In this document: positions 28,923-43,900 of the stretch, in pieces | Numbering within the stretch: the stretch's first letter is position 1 | Layout of the letters: each line of letters starts with the position of its first letter | NCBI RefSeq assembly: GCF_020382885.2 | Contig: NC_058495.1 | Coordinates: 20,442,127 to 20,506,126 of the forward strand | Length of the DNA: 64,000 nucleotides | Source of the DNA: Scatophagus argus | Taxonomy: Eukaryota; Chordata; Actinopteri; Scatophagidae | Direction: 5' to 3' | Translations under genes and position numbers: made by a program | Notes under the pieces: model-generated | What the model saw: only the letters and a program-made list of their open reading frames with translations | Told to the model about the DNA's origin: nothing | The model's database searches: none

Positions 28923-31900
28923 ATGGAGAAGATGGAAAGGAAATATTTGCCTGGTTTTGGTATGCTGGTGCCTCATCCTCCCAACAAACCTCCAGATCCC
29001 AAGCCTCCAGCTCTGACTCACAGGTGCAAACTCCCTTCAATCAGAAGACGCTCTCTGAATGAACAGAAGGGCATCTACTCAGATATCATCACTACATTCA
29101 AGTTCCAGGTAAAAGCACATGACCTTATGCAGATCTTCAAGTTATGACAGACATTTTAGTATTACTGAGCTTCTGTTATGCCCTGAACAAAACCAAGAGT
29201 AACTGTTTATTCATTAGTCTTGCACAGCGGGACCTGATATGCAAGGAGGGTCACAGGGCCGATCCCACATTGAGGTCAGTGATGCCAACCCAAGAAAAGG
29301 TGAGAAGTACTACATGGCATCTTTGGGAATTAAAAGTCATTATTTCTGATAGACCAACTACATGTTTATAAGAGGAGTATGTTGTGCTCCTCTAAAAACA
29401 TTTAAATCTTTGTCTTTCTGTTTTCCAAGCTTCAGCCTTCAGGATTCCATCTGACCAGTGCTATCTTGTTGAAAAGAATAGTCCTGCACCCACCCCATGG
29501 TACTCAGAGACTTCTTACTTCTGCCGGCGTGGAGATATACCAAAGGTCCAGGTGCCTTTCCAAACCATTCCTGGCCAGATCCCTCACAAGTTAGCAGTAG
29601 AAAGGTATGTACTGTTTGTGTGCAGTCGCTGAAGAGGGCACATCATTTAGTGCTGTGGAACTTTCCTTTCTTTGTATTTCCTGTAGTGATTATATTCTGT
29701 GTACTGTAAGGCCTGATTTTCTGGTCACATGTGAGTGAGTGAGTGAGACATTGAGCTTCTGTCATACAGAACATATGTAGTTGGCTGATTTATGCGATCC
29801 AGAAAGGGATTTCTTTTACCTGAGCATTGTTAAAACTTGTTTTATTTTGTTTTTTTTATAGATGTCGAAGGGAATACTTGAAGCTAGACTTTGAACAGCT
29901 CCTCTTAGAAAAAAACATAAATTCTAATCTCCTGATGCCAAGACATCAGTGCAGTAGTGATGAGCATGCAATTACTGCACCAGACAATCCTGTGTCACCC
30001 TACCTCCCCCTCGAGGTGAGTCTGTTACTACTGCAGTATTTTCTCTGGGATTTGGGTTCACATTTACCATTTTATTTAATATTTTGGGGCATAGCACTAC
30101 CTCTCAGCAATCATTCCTGTGTTTCTTCCTTAGATATTTGACAATGAGGAGTATGATTGCCGGACGCCAGGGGACTGGCTTGCCCTGGGCTATGAGGAAC
30201 AATCACATGTTCGAAAACCTATTCCTGCAAAAGCGCTGCTGCCTGCAGATGATAAAATTCCTCCTGGTACAAAATGTCCTCAGAAATATACAGTGTAAAT
30301 AGTAAACAGATGTTATTTTGTCTTTGATAGTTATTGTATTCTCTCCCTTTTGAAGAGGACTCTGAAAGTTCCTCCATGGAGTACAGCTGGCATTTTGTTG
30401 GGGTTCTCGATTATTGTAAGGAAAAATGTCAGTACCTGGTCCAGAAGGTCCAACAAAACACGAAACTGATAGATGAAAAGGGAAATCAAACCAAAGAACA
30501 CAAAAAGAAGAAAAGTCCTGGTTGGTTTTATGTCTTTGCACGTTAATGACACAATATAGTCTTTCTTTGTCATGTTGAGCATCTTAGTATGCTGACAATT
30601 TTCATTCGTTGTACAGGAGTGAACACTGTGCTAGCAGGCACTAAGTACTGGGTACCGAGAATCAGATTGTTATTCTGTGCTGAGGATCCACGTGTCTTTG
30701 TTGAAAGGATCCAGTTTGCCCTGCACTGGAGAGACAAAACAGAAGCTCTGCTGCTGTATCATTTGTCTGTGGATTGCATGCCAATCTGGATGGGAACACC
30801 ATCTCTTGATATCCACAGTCTCCAGCGCATCAAAAGACGTGCCCTTTCAGCCTGTGGGCTCAGGCAGAAAATGTGAGTAAAGCTAGTGTCATGTCACTGC
30901 TGTCATCTTCTCCTTGTTCTTTTTAGGTCCCTCTGAGCTGAAAAGTTGAGCTTACGTTAAGCTAAGCAATAGGGTGAATAAATGGAATATTCTATGTGCA
31001 GTCTGGAGAAGTGTATAGGGGACCTGGAAAAGGAGGTCAAACTTGAATATGACCGTACTATGAACCGCATGAGCTTTGACAAAGTAGTGATGAGCCACCC
31101 AGAGGAGTTTTCACACATCACCCTGCCACAAAAGGAACCTGAGTACGTGCCAGAAAAAGGTAAGATTTTTATCCCTGTATACATTTATGTTGTAGAAATG
31201 TACTACTTTCGAATACCTGCCGTTTACCCTCACAATCTAAACACCTGTTTGTTTTATCTGTGTATAGGATGTGTTCCCATTCTTCACTTTTCTTACGATG
31301 AGAACCAAGCTGCTTTCGTCTCCCGTTCCCTCCTAAGAAAACCAGAAGTTATCTGTGTGTTATCTGAAATATGGTCTGAGTGCAACAAAGTAGCAACCAT
31401 GAGACTATTCAGTGTCACCTTGAGTAAACCACTGAGACTGGACGAGTTTGAGGACAGCCAGTCTCAATTACATACCCAGGTATTGTAGTACGGGGGTAGT
31501 TTTTCTTCTGCTAATAACTTAGCTTTGACTTCAAAATAGTGTTCTTTTCTCTTAAGTAAGAATTTGAATGCATAGTTTGATTGTCTGTTAATCACTGCAC
31601 TTGTAGCACATATATTTAACCACTGTTCATGTTCAAACAGTTCCCAAAGATTAACTGCAACATGTTTTGTTTTTGTTTTTTTTTTTAACTTATCCTGAAT
31701 TACTTTGGTACTGGTGTAAAGAGTCATAAATAAGTATCATTCATTTGACGTTAACTATGGATAAACTTTGTGGCTGTGTTACCTGGGAAGTACTAGAAAG
31801 ACAAACCTTGCAGATGAAGAGGACACCCATATTTCACATGAATAATGAAACATCAATTTTTTTCCCCCCTTCTCCAGATAAACTTGTTTCTTAGAGAGGC

Positions 31901-34900
31901 ATGGGCAGCCTCATTGAGCAACATCATCCGTTCCAACCTGGAGCATAGTGGGCCGGGCTGGTACAATGTGAATGAATCTCGCTGGGACATTTACAAGATT
32001 TCCAAGCTGTACAAACTGATGGCTGTGGTGCGCTTCAACCTGCAGGACTCCCTGCGCTTCCTCGTGCAGGATTCACTGGCCAGTCTGACTCAGCTGCTGT
32101 TGGACGCCTGCCACAGTGTGATGACATGTCGTCAGGATATGGTCTGGGGAAACAACCTCCTCACTAGCCCCTACAAGTAAGTTGACACGCACTTGCACAT
32201 ATAGTATGAGCATGCATGGACACACATTCATGTTTACATAAACATCCTCACATTTTGTTAATCTTACCAGTTATATGTAATATAATCGGTTCTGTTTTAA
32301 TAATTGTTTGATGTGCAGTATAAGTTACTAGTATACTAAATATTTATTACTGTGTTGGCAACATTACTTCATCTCTATAATTAGGCCAAAGGGGAACCCT
32401 CTGTTCCTGGTGTACTTGGTTCTGGATCAGACCGGGGTACATTACAGCACTCCTCTGGAGGATTTTGAGACATCTATCATTAATCTGTTTGATAGGGGCA
32501 TTATGGCCACATACCACGTACCACAGCTTGAAAAGGTAAAATAAAATCTGTAATCACCGTAAGTCACAGAGCATTAGAGCATTATTGTATGTACATGTTA
32601 TGTTGTATACACATATGCTATGTGTGTGTTGTAAATGTATTTGATTCAGGACAATCTTGAAAAAGAGGACTTGCTCTCAATGACCCTTTCCTATTCAAAT
32701 AAAGATTTGAATGAAAATGAATTAATTAGTTAAATTAAAAATGGAAATGCAAGACTATAAATCTTGTTTGTGATGGGCTCCTCTATCCATGGATGATGAC
32801 AAGCATATCCTAAGTGACAATGATTCATTTGTTCCTCTCTTGTCCTTGTTAGTTAGTGATGCAGAAGCTTTTTATCGGTGGTGATCACTTCCTCGAATCA
32901 GTGAATTTGTGGGAACCGGAAGTACGCGAGCTGAGAGAGAAGATCCGCATTGCTCTGATACAAGCTGCCATACCTCTCAGATCCTATGCTGCTGAATATG
33001 AAAAATTCTTGGAGTTACAGAACTCGGACGTAGAAACTATTCTCAAGTAAGCTGACTTAAAATTACATGCGCAAGTTTTCACACTAGTTTAAAGATGTTT
33101 ATGGCTCAATCAGCATGCTTTATATTTTCTCTGCCAGATCTCGTACACATGCAGAACAGACATCCCAAGAGGTGAAGAAGGAGGTGGAACAACATCTCAA
33201 AGAAAAAGAAAGGCTTGAAAGCTCCCTGCCATCCTCCATTGTCATTGGTCCATTTATGGTTCGTGTGGAGGCTGTTCGTCAGGCTCTCTCTAACAAACGA
33301 AAGGCTTTAGCCAAAGCAACGCTGTACCATCTCACTCTGAAGCTACGCAAGCAAATTGATGATGTAAGTCGTTTGTTAGGAGGCCAAAAAACACTTAAGT
33401 ACTTACCGGTAATACAGTATCACACAATATGGGTATGTAAGTGTCTTTTCCTGCCTTTTTAACTTTCATTCAGATTTTATCTGTATGTATATGTATGTAT
33501 GCAGGCATGTGAAGAGTGGAACATAATAAGTAGAAAGCTGGGTGAGAAGTCAAAAAGCATTGAGGAACTGACCGAAAAGAAGGACTGGATGAAGCAAATC
33601 CCTGACCAGATCAAGAGTTACAAGGTCACTGAAAGAATGAACTTGTTATTTCTGTTGCATGTCATTTGAAGCATTACTTGGACAATAAATCTGATCCCTT
33701 TTTCAATCTGTCCCCAGCAGGAAGTTCTTGGCAAGATGCTGGCAGACTATGAGCTAATAGAAGAATTTTGCTACTGTCTATCAGATGAGGATATGAATAA
33801 AAAGTGAGTGAACTGTCATCCTGCTATTTATGTGAAAGCTGATGGATATATAGTGAAAGTGATTGCTATCATTACTTATCTGTGCAGGTGGATAGCTATT
33901 GGATGGCCTCATAGGATAATAAGTCAGATGGAGGCAGTAGCTGTTCAGCATGTGGAGGAAGAGGAGTGCTTCCGTAAGATTCAGCTGGTCAACCAGAACA
34001 ACTTTGAGGATCAGATTGACTCTCTACAGGTCATTTGAGCCAACTAGATTTTTTTACTCATCAGCAGCAGAGTTAGAGATGATTTTCAGAGGAGCTATTT
34101 GGAAATGTCTGAAAGTACACTCCCATTATAATTTGTATTTTTTTCAGAGGTCTTTAAGTGAGATGTCCTCCCTTAGCTTCTGTTAGCAATCTCCAGAATC
34201 ATCCACTTGAGACAGGCTTTAGTGTGTTACATTATAATGTTAGAAATTCTATTTTTCAAGTTCAGCAAGGTAAGCATGTGTTATTAGGTTCTATATTTGC
34301 ACTGTTTGTAGATTCTGGTTGCGGGGTTTGCGGGCCATGCAGACATTGATCATGCCCATGAAGTGGCCAGTGAGGTCCGGCATACAACTGAGCACCTTAA
34401 GGAGTGCCAGATAATGGCTCAAACCTACAACACCAGAGAGCGTCTGTTTGGTATTCCTGTCACTAATGTAAGTGAAACAGTCCATCAAGCTCATTCCAGA
34501 TGTGATATTGTTCCCTCTTGTCCGGAACTGTTGAACAAAGAATTGTTGAAAAGAATATGCACTTGTTATGTGTTTTTCTGACATAAAATGTAAACATGTG
34601 TTACAGTATAATCGTCTGCAGAAGCTGATAAAAGACTTCCAGCCTTTTAAAGACCTATGGACCACCACTTCTGATTGGCTATGTTGGCATGAGAGCTGGC
34701 TCAATGACCCACTGTCCTGTATTGACCCTGAGCAGCTTGAGCGCAATGTTGCAGATGCCCACAAGACCATGCACAAATGTGTTAAACAGTTCCAGGACAT
34801 TCCTGGTAGGTGATGCATGTATCACCATTAAAACCTGACACACTGACATGTGACTGTTAATATGTTTAACATGTTTTTTTTTTTCTTGCTCCGCTTTCTT

Positions 34901-37900
34901 TGTCTTTTACAACACTAGATTGCCAGGTGGTGGCAACTGTCATCCGCAGCAAGATTGAAGACTTCCGCTCTTACATTCCTCTGATTCAGGGCTTGAGGAA
35001 CCCAGGGATGAGGAGTCGCCACTGGGACATGCTCTCAGAACGCATTCAGATGAAAGTAAAACCCAAAGCCAACCTGACCTTCTCACGCTGCCTGGAGCTT
35101 GGCCTACAGAATCATGTGAATGACATAGCTCGTGTGGCTGAGGTGGCTGGGAAAGAGTACACCATTGAACAGGTACCTTTGATTGGAAGTTGTACTCTAA
35201 TTACAGTGTATGAAATGTCGTGTTTTGTAGGATATGTGATGAATTCATTGTCACTGTGGAAGTGCAGACTTTGGACATGATTTGAGAAGCTTATTTTCAT
35301 TGTCTGCGTGAATATAATACTTAAAATTGAATCAGTTAAAAGGCAGTTTAGTTAAAAGTGTAAAATGTTGGCAGAAAACAGACTAAGTGACTCGTGTTGC
35401 TTCACTTTAAATCGATTCTGCCCCCTTTTCTTTTTTCACTGTTTGCATTAGCAGTTGAAAAAAGCACAGTTGTTGGCTGTTACATTTTTCACACCTTCTC
35501 ACTTAGGCCCTGGAAAAGATGGAGCAAGAGTGGTCCGCAGTAGTGTTTGATGTGTTGCCTTACAAGGAGACAGGCACCTACATCTTGAAGAGCCCAGATG
35601 AAGCGACCCAGTTGCTGGACGACCACATTGTCATGACGCAGAGCATGTCCTTCTCTCCCTTCAAAAAAACCTTTGAGGGCCGCATCAACGCATGGGAGAG
35701 CAAGCTCAAAATGACTCAAGTACAAACACACAATACATACACACACATACACACACACACACACACACAGTCGTGTTTCCATCACTTCTGGTGACATTAC
35801 ATAGACCTTACCTTAACCTAAACCTAACCTCAGCCTAACCTTAGAGCAAGTCTTCACCCTAATATTTAATGATTTATATTGTGAGGTCCTAAATAAGGCC
35901 CCACAATTACAGGAAGGTGTGTCCACACACACGCACGCACTTAATCACTTAGGGTCTTGTGGCTTGTATCACTATCATGCTGTGTGCTTATGTTGTGCTA
36001 CTGCCCTCTTCTGGTGCTTGCAGGATGTGCTGGAGGAGTGGTTGATGTGCCAGCGCTCCTGGCTCTACTTGGAGCCCATCTTTAGCTCTGATGATATCAA
36101 CCAGCAGCTGCCTGTGGAAGGAAAAAGATACCAGCAAATGGAGCAAACATGGAGGAGAGTCATGAAAAGTGCCTTTAATAATAGAAAGGTCAGAGCCCCC
36201 ACAACACTTTGTATTAAATGACAAAAGTTTTTGTTTTAATACAGAGATGTGTTTGACCAGATGATGGTGATGCTCATTTGTTTGGTGTAAACTGTAACTG
36301 TATAATTTTGCATTTATCTATAGGTGATTGAGCTGTGTTCAGATGCTCGTCTACTAAACAAACTGAAAGAATGCAATGCACTCTTGGAGCAGGTGCAGAA
36401 GGGTCTCAGTGACTACTTGGAGACAAAACGAGGATCCTTCCCCAGGTAAGCATCATTATAAGTGTCCCGAAAGTGTCCTCTTTCTCTCAGTTTCCATGCT
36501 TAAATATGACCTGCTGTTGATTACACATACTTAGTACAATGCACTTTACAGTGAATATTTGTTTGTAGGTTTTACTTCTTGTCAGATGATGAGCTTCTTG
36601 AGATTCTGTCCCAGACCAAAGATCCTACTGCTGTACAACCACACTTGCGCAAATGCTTTGAGAACATTGCACAGGTTTGTTCCGTTTAGTTGCCTCTTTA
36701 CAATTACTTTACTCATATGTAGCTGGTAGTTTGACATCCATACCACATGCAGTTGAGACTTCTTTTGGTTTTCAGCTGCAATTCCAGTCAGATCTACAGA
36801 TCACACACATGTACTCTGGAGAGGGGGAGGAGGTGAAGCTGTTCCTGCCGGTGTGGCCTACAGGAAATGTGGAGGACTGGCTCAGGGATGTGGAGGAATC
36901 CATGAAGGCCACTCTGAGGGATAACATTGACCGCTCACTCAAAGTCTATCCTGAGGTCTGCAGCCCTGACTATGGCTTTGGTGTTTTTTGATGTATTTTC
37001 TAATCTTGCATTACTCATTGCTTTTTCAGGATGAGATATACAGTATTTAAGTTTGCCCTCTTTACCCCACAGCAACCTCGGGTAGAGTGGGTGCTATCGT
37101 GGCCTGGTCAAGTGGTGATAGCTGGCTGTCAGGTCTTCTGGACTGCTGAGGTGTCTGAGGCTTTGGAGCAGGGAGATTTGGCCAACCGCCTTTATCCCCA
37201 ACTACAGACACAGGTAAGCACTTGGTATAAGACTGGGCAATATTCAGACTACATAACAAACGTCCATATTTTGCTAAAAATACACACATTCTGCTCACGT
37301 TGGCACTGAACATCGTACACACTGCAAGATACGGTATACTGACCTTCTTCCTTGTTGTGTCTGAAGCTGGGTGACTTGGTGCAGCTGGTGAGAGGACGTC
37401 TGTCTAAGATGCAGCGAGCTGTGTTGTCAGCCCTTATTGTCATAGAGGTCCATGCTAAAGATGTTGTAGCCAATCTGGTGGAGCAGGAGGTGTCAAGCAT
37501 TAATGACTTTGAGTGGATCAGCCAGCTCAGGTTAACTGTTTGTTTTATTCTGTTTTTCTTTTTTTTTGGATGTTGGGTATTGGGGTCTACTAATCTGATA
37601 ATCTGATAATGTTTGTAGATATTACTGGGCAAAGGATGACTTGTACATCCGAGCAGTGAACGCAGAGTTTTTGTATGGATATGAGTACCTTGGTAATTCC
37701 GGACGTCTGGTCATCACCCCGCTCACTGACAGGTAGTTATCTAATGTTGTTCACCTTGTTATTTTCTGAATGTCATATAGTCTTTTGAATACACCACTTT
37801 CCCCCTCTTTCAGATGCTACCTGACCCTAACAGGTGCTTTGCACCTTAAGTTTGGAGGTGCTCCTGCAGGTCCAGCAGGAACAGGAAAGACAGAAACCAC

Positions 37901-40900
37901 GAAAGATCTGGGAAAGGCTCTGGCTATCCAGACAGTTGTTTTTAACTGCTCTGATCAACTGGACTTCATAGCTATGGGCAAGTTTCTGAAAGGACTTGCC
38001 AGGTGAGGGCCATTGTGATAAAATATTAGTTTTGCTGTTAAATATTACAAATCCTCCACCGGTCATATTCATGTTACAGTTTTTTCTGTCTTCCATTCCA
38101 GCTCTGGGGCCTGGGCATGTTTTGATGAGTTTAATCGTATTGATGTGGAAGTTTTGTCTGTGGTGGCACAACAGATCACCACTATACAAAAGGCCCAACA
38201 GCAGAGGGTGAGAAGCTGAGCCACTAGAAATTCACATGCTGGTACCTATTGTACTTGAGTTTTATAAGCTCTGTAAGTACTTGTACAGTATGTGCGAATT
38301 GAGAAAGTGACCTGTCTTTTAAAGTAAAGTAAAATTCGAAATAAATTTTTACATTTAATAACGTACTTTTCTATTATGAAGTTTTAAAATATACATGTTG
38401 GTATTGTTGTTTTACAAGTATAAAACTTTATTTAAACTAGCACTACATTCCTCTCATCTTGTGTATCTCTAAAATATTTGTGTGTATGCTGGGTTTTTAG
38501 GCAGAGCGGTTTGTGTTTGAGGGGACAGAGATTCCTCTTGTTCCTTCTTGTGCCGTATTCATCACGATGAATCCTGGTTACGCTGGACGCACCGAACTGC
38601 CTGACAATCTCAAGGTTTGAAAGGATAATTGAGTTTTAAATAACTGAATGACACTGAGGATAAACAGATGGGGCTTAACAAAGGAGATTATTATCTTCTA
38701 CAGGCCTTGTTTCGTCCTGTGGCCATGATGGTTCCTGACTATGCGATGATAGCTGAGATCTCATTGTATTCATTTGGCTTCAGTGATGCGAAAGTCCTCT
38801 CCAAGAAGATCACCACCACGTTCAAGCTCTCCTCTGAACAGCTTAGCTCTCAGGTACTGTATGGATTCAGAGAAGATCAGTGCTAGCATCAGTTTAATCT
38901 TCACAAACATTTCTGCCTGCCAAGAAAGGATTTGTCCAGGATGTATGTGACATTGAAAAAGCAAGTTAGCCTTATCTCTTTATATTTTAACAGGCATACA
39001 AATACACAGGACTGACATATTCTGGAGAGGAGGGAAAGAAGTGTGTGTATGTGTATGTATATATGAATAACAATAATATAAACATATGCTGACATTTGTT
39101 CTTGTTTATATGAAGGATCATTATGATTTTGGCATGAGAGCTGTGAAGACTGTGATCTCAGCTGCTGGAAACCTGAAGAGAGAAAATCCTGACATGAATG
39201 AGGTGAGAAATGTTTTTTTTTTTTTGTTTATACTGCGAACAAAGTATAAGAAAACCTACCTGTCCAATTAATATGTTATCCTTATGTTTTTTTCCCAGGA
39301 GCTGATCTGCCTACGGGCCATTCTAGATGTCAATGTGCCAAAGTTTTTACAAGATGACCTGAAGCTCTTCAATGGTATTGTCTCTGATCTTTTCCCTAAG
39401 ACAAAGCAGGAGCCAATCAACTATGGTGCACTTGAAGAGTCCATGCGTAATGTTTGTGCTGAAAAGAACCTCAAAGATGTGGATGGTTAGTGTTTCTCAA
39501 AGCACAGACATGTTTTCAAATGTGCAGTTACCTGTTTTTTTTCTAGAATGAGTACATGTCAATATTGTGGTGCTTTGCAGGGTATATTAGTAAGTGTGTT
39601 CAGCTCTATGAGACCACTGTGGTGCGACATGGCCTGATGTTGGTGGGACCCTCTGGATCGGGCAAAACCAAGGTGAGTTTTTTACTTGTCAGTGAATTGT
39701 TGGCAGTTTTGTTCACAGCCCTTCGAAATTGACAGCGTTGGTTGGTTTGCATTGTGGTGTCCTATATGTACGAGTTACTGTGGTATGTTTTTAGTGTTAC
39801 GAGGTTCTAGGTGCAGCAATAACTGCTCTGAAGGGTCAGCCCTCTGTGAGTGGTGGTGTGTATGAAGCGGTTCAGATATATGTCCTCAACCCCAAGTCTA
39901 TCACCATGGGACAGCTCTACGGGGAGTATGACTTGCTCACACATGAGTGGTAAGTGATCTACACAAACTACAGAACAAAAAATCAGACTCATACTGTATA
40001 AACACACACACACACATTTTGCCTTTTTTCTAACTTATAGGACAGATGGTATCCTCTCATCTCTTATCCGCGGAGGTGCAGCATCCATGGACAAAGAGAA
40101 AAAGTGGTACATGTTTGATGGGCCAGTGGATGCTGTATGGATTGAGAACATGAACACTGTGCTGGATGACAACAAGAAACTGTGCCTGAGCTCTGGGGAA
40201 ATCATCAAGCTCACCGATGTAAGGTTTCATTTTCACAGACTGCTGTCTTCTGTCCCTCTTGAGACTCTTTGGTCTTCTTCTTCCTCTTGCAGGTCATGAC
40301 CATGATGTTTGAGGTCCAAGACTTGGCTGTGGCATCTCCGGCCACAGTGTCTCGCTGCGGTATGGTATACCTGGAGCCCAGTATTCTGGGCCTCGTCCCT
40401 TTCACAGAGTGTTGGCTGAAGCGCATCCCTGAAGCCCTGAAACCGTACACGAAGCAGCTTGAGTCGCTGTTTGCCAGATTCCTACAGGTGAAAGTGGAGA
40501 ACATGACTTAGAGAGAATAGCAGGGAATCTTTAGTAGCTTGTAACGGTATGAACAATGTACTGCTTTTGTTTTTATTTTTCTGTTCTTTTGCCCAGGACT
40601 CCATCACATTTGTCCGCACATCAGTAAAGGAGGTCATTGCATCCCTGGACAGCAACCTCTCCTGCAGTCTGCTTAAACTTATGGACTGCTTCTTCAATCC
40701 ATTTGATGTTAAAGAGGTGTGTACAACTTCTCTGTACCAGAATAGATGAAACTGCTCTTTTGTGTATGTGAATTTTGTTGATGATTGTGATCCCCTGACC
40801 AATTCCTTGTTGTCTTGTAGGGTGAGAAGCCACCGTCTCAAAAGAAACTGGACCGTCTGAGTGAGCTGATTGAGCCCTGGTTCTTTTTCTCTCTGGTATG

Positions 40901-43900
40901 GAGTGTAGGTGGCACAGGAGAAGCAGCCAGTCGTAAGCTCTTCAGTGTTTGGCTCAAGAACAAAATGGCAGAAGAAAAGGTCAATCACCATCTCTGTTTG
41001 AGTTTCAAATACCAATTATTTCTTATGTAATTTGTATTGATAGTTGGATTATCCCTTGACAGAGGTATATTTTAATTAATAATATTTTTGTCTTTCAGAT
41101 TCAGTTATGCTTTCCAGAGGAGGCCCTCGTATATGACTACAGGCTTGATGATGCAGGGATTAGTAATTTGGAGGATGACGATGAAGACGAGGAAAGAAAA
41201 GTAAATAGATGCAAGATCATACAGATTTTTCATGCAGCCAAGACCATCACATGCGTTTTTGCTTTTCTGATGCTTGTTTTGCTTGTACTTCAGGTCCAGT
41301 GGGTCAGCTGGATGAATTCTGCACAGAGCGTTGTGATCACCCCAGAGACAAATTATGCTGACATCATTGTTCCCACTGCTGACACAGTGAGAATGTCCTT
41401 CCTCATGGATCTGCTTTTGACCAATAAAAAGCCTGTGAGTGCTTTGATTGTAGTGGAACTTCACACTTCTGTCTAAAAATTAGAGAAAGACTGAAGTGGT
41501 TTTTCAGTTTGGGTACCGATTAGTAGTAATCAAGGAGACAACTCATTTTTTGAATGTGACGCACATAACCAGTGATGGAATGTAACTAACTGAATTACTG
41601 TGCATAACTGCAATTCGGGGTGAGTTGCAGTTTACTATTTTTTACTACCATGCTGCTACTTTTGGAGGCAAACATTGTGCTTTTTACTACATTTTACTAC
41701 ATTTATTTGTTTACGTAAGTCATCAGATGTAGAGAGATCAAGATATCAATGTATTCTTGCTACTACAAATACTTTTGTTTGGAATGAAAGTTAAAAAAAG
41801 CATGTGATGTATTAACTTGTTAGTATAAACTGTGAACATTTTATGCTGAAGCACTTATTCAAAATCCAATCATGCTTCACATTAAAATGCTTTTGTTCGA
41901 AAAAGGAATGATTACAGTAGATTTACATTCTGTGGTTTAGGTGCTCTGCATTGGGCCAACTGGGACAGGAAAGACCCTGACCATGTCAGACAAGCTGCTG
42001 AAGAACATGCCTGCTGAGTACATCACACACTTCCTCATGTTCTCTGCTCGCACTTCAGCCAACCAGACTCAAGATTACGTTGACAGTAAACTAGATAAAA
42101 GGTATGCATGCTCTACTAGCTACACATTATTTACAGTGCAACAGCATGTTTGTGACTCACCATTTCAATGATGCATGTGTCAGGCGGAAAGGTGTGTTTG
42201 GACCTCCAATTGGGAAGCATTTCATCTTCTTCATTGATGATCTAAACATGCCAATGTTGGAGACCTATGGTGCTCAGCCTCCTATTGAGCTGCTGAGGCA
42301 GTGGATGGACCATGGAGGCTGGTACGACAGGAAACAGATAGGTGAGAATGCTGCAGTTTTAGAGTTAGCTCACTAGTAGTTCATTGCTGTGGTAGTGTTT
42401 CTTTATGCCTTCAGTTCAATTCAATTAAACTTTATTGATCTCCGGGGGGGATTAGTTTGTGAATTTTAAATGTTGTGATACACAGATTTGGGTTTTGTTG
42501 TTTTCACTCAGAAATGCTAGATATCTCATTATATTAAGCCTCTCTTTTCCCTTCTCATCTCATTTTCCTGTCCGTTCTCCACAGGTACATTCAAGCACAT
42601 AGTGGACATCAATTTTGCTTGTGCCATGGGACCCCCGGGTGGAGGTCGGAACCCCATCACCCAGCGCTTCACACGCCACTTCAACTTCTTGTCCTTCACT
42701 GAAATGGAGGATACCAGCAAGAAAAAGATTTTTTCCACCATTCTGGGCAGTTGGATGGGTGAGTTGGGCTGCTAATCTGTCTTTGAACTTACATTAGCTT
42801 GTGAAAACAAAGTAATAACAATTTCTGACTATGTTTGTTCTGTTTCAGATGGAAATATGAGTAAAAAGGAGCCAGGCAGTGAGTCAGGGACACATAGAAA
42901 CAAAGTAGACAGAGAGTGAAAAGTGTATGAAACATCTTTAATAACATAAGCATAAGTTTGTATACCTATGATATAAAAACATACAAAACATATATGAGTA
43001 ATTGTCAGTTTAAGTCATTTTATTCATTTAGCACATATTATAGAACTTTTTTGAAATAAAGTAAAAAAAAAAAAAATCAGTGGTTCTCCAAAGCTTGTGA
43101 AAGTGTTTTCTGAAAAATCATTGTCTCAAAATCCTACAATAAAAAGATTTTTACATACGTTTCTTATTTTAATGTTATCACTTCTTTCTTCTATCCTGCT
43201 GTTTGTCATCAGGACCTGTGCCAGCTATCCAGCCAATGAATGAGTCTCTTGTAGACGCTACTATCCGAGTCTATTCTACCATTACCTCTCAGCTCCTCCC
43301 AACACCAACCAAGTCCCATTATACCTTCAACCTCAGAGACCTATCCAAAGTCTTCCAGGGCATTCTCATGGCTGAGGCTGGAATGATTGAGGTAGTCAGA
43401 TACAACAGAGTCAAATTTCACATAATCAAATTTTTATTGAAGTAGAAGTGAAGTAGAAAATCATTTGATCTATGAGGTTACAATTTGTGCTGCTATAGCA
43501 TAACTGTAGACATATTATTGGTGTCCTGGAATAATCATCTATGAAGACGTTCACACCTATTGAAAGGTGCATTTAGAAATTACCAATGTAAAAGGTGTGT
43601 TTCTCATTACTGTGGTGATTTTAGGACAAATTGCAGCTGCTGCAGCTGTGGTACCATGAAAACTGCCGGGTTTTCCAAGACCGCCTGGTGTGTGCTGAGG
43701 ACAGGGACTGGTTCAACAGGCTCCTGAAGGACTGCATCCAGGAGTTTGACTGCACCTTTGAAGAAGTTGTCCCCTGCCAACCTGTTTTATATGGAGATTT
43801 TATGATTCCTGGAGCTGACCACAAAGTCTACACAACCATACAAGACAAGGAAAAGGTGAGTGATGCTAACCAGTGTTGGATATACTTTAAGAGGGTAACT

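Larger units (their letters stand above)
28923..37732 (+). other. dnah1: dnah1 exons 1-27: tail and linker region
   Basis: Coding exons: 28923-29108, 29218-29299, 29430-29604, 29862-30015, 30134-30266, 30356-30520, 30617-30872, 31002-31159, 31268-31479, 31878-32176, 32385-32535, 32853-33046, 33138-33363, 33505-33624, 33721-33803, 33888-34029, 34312-34467, 34607-34805, 34919-35172, 35507-35719, 36024-36188, 36324-36445, 36569-36674, 36776-36955, 37073-37213, 37367-37530, 37619-37732. They encode residues 1 to about 1516: the DNAH1-type tail, then the helical linker before the motor ([51 protein letters not shown]). Exon 2 is placed at 29218, not 29228, because only that acceptor keeps phase into exon 3. 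Exon 15 has a CAGCAG tandem acceptor. Confidence 0.9.

Noticed and set aside
29228-29299. Alternative dnah1 exon 2 start after TTGCACAG
   Set aside because: It gives a phase that cannot join exon 3 at its acceptor. The acceptor at 29217 restores continuous frame.
34291-34818. 175-codon open frame on the - strand
   Set aside because: It is antisense to dnah1 exons 17-18, whose coding sense is clear; it is a shadow.
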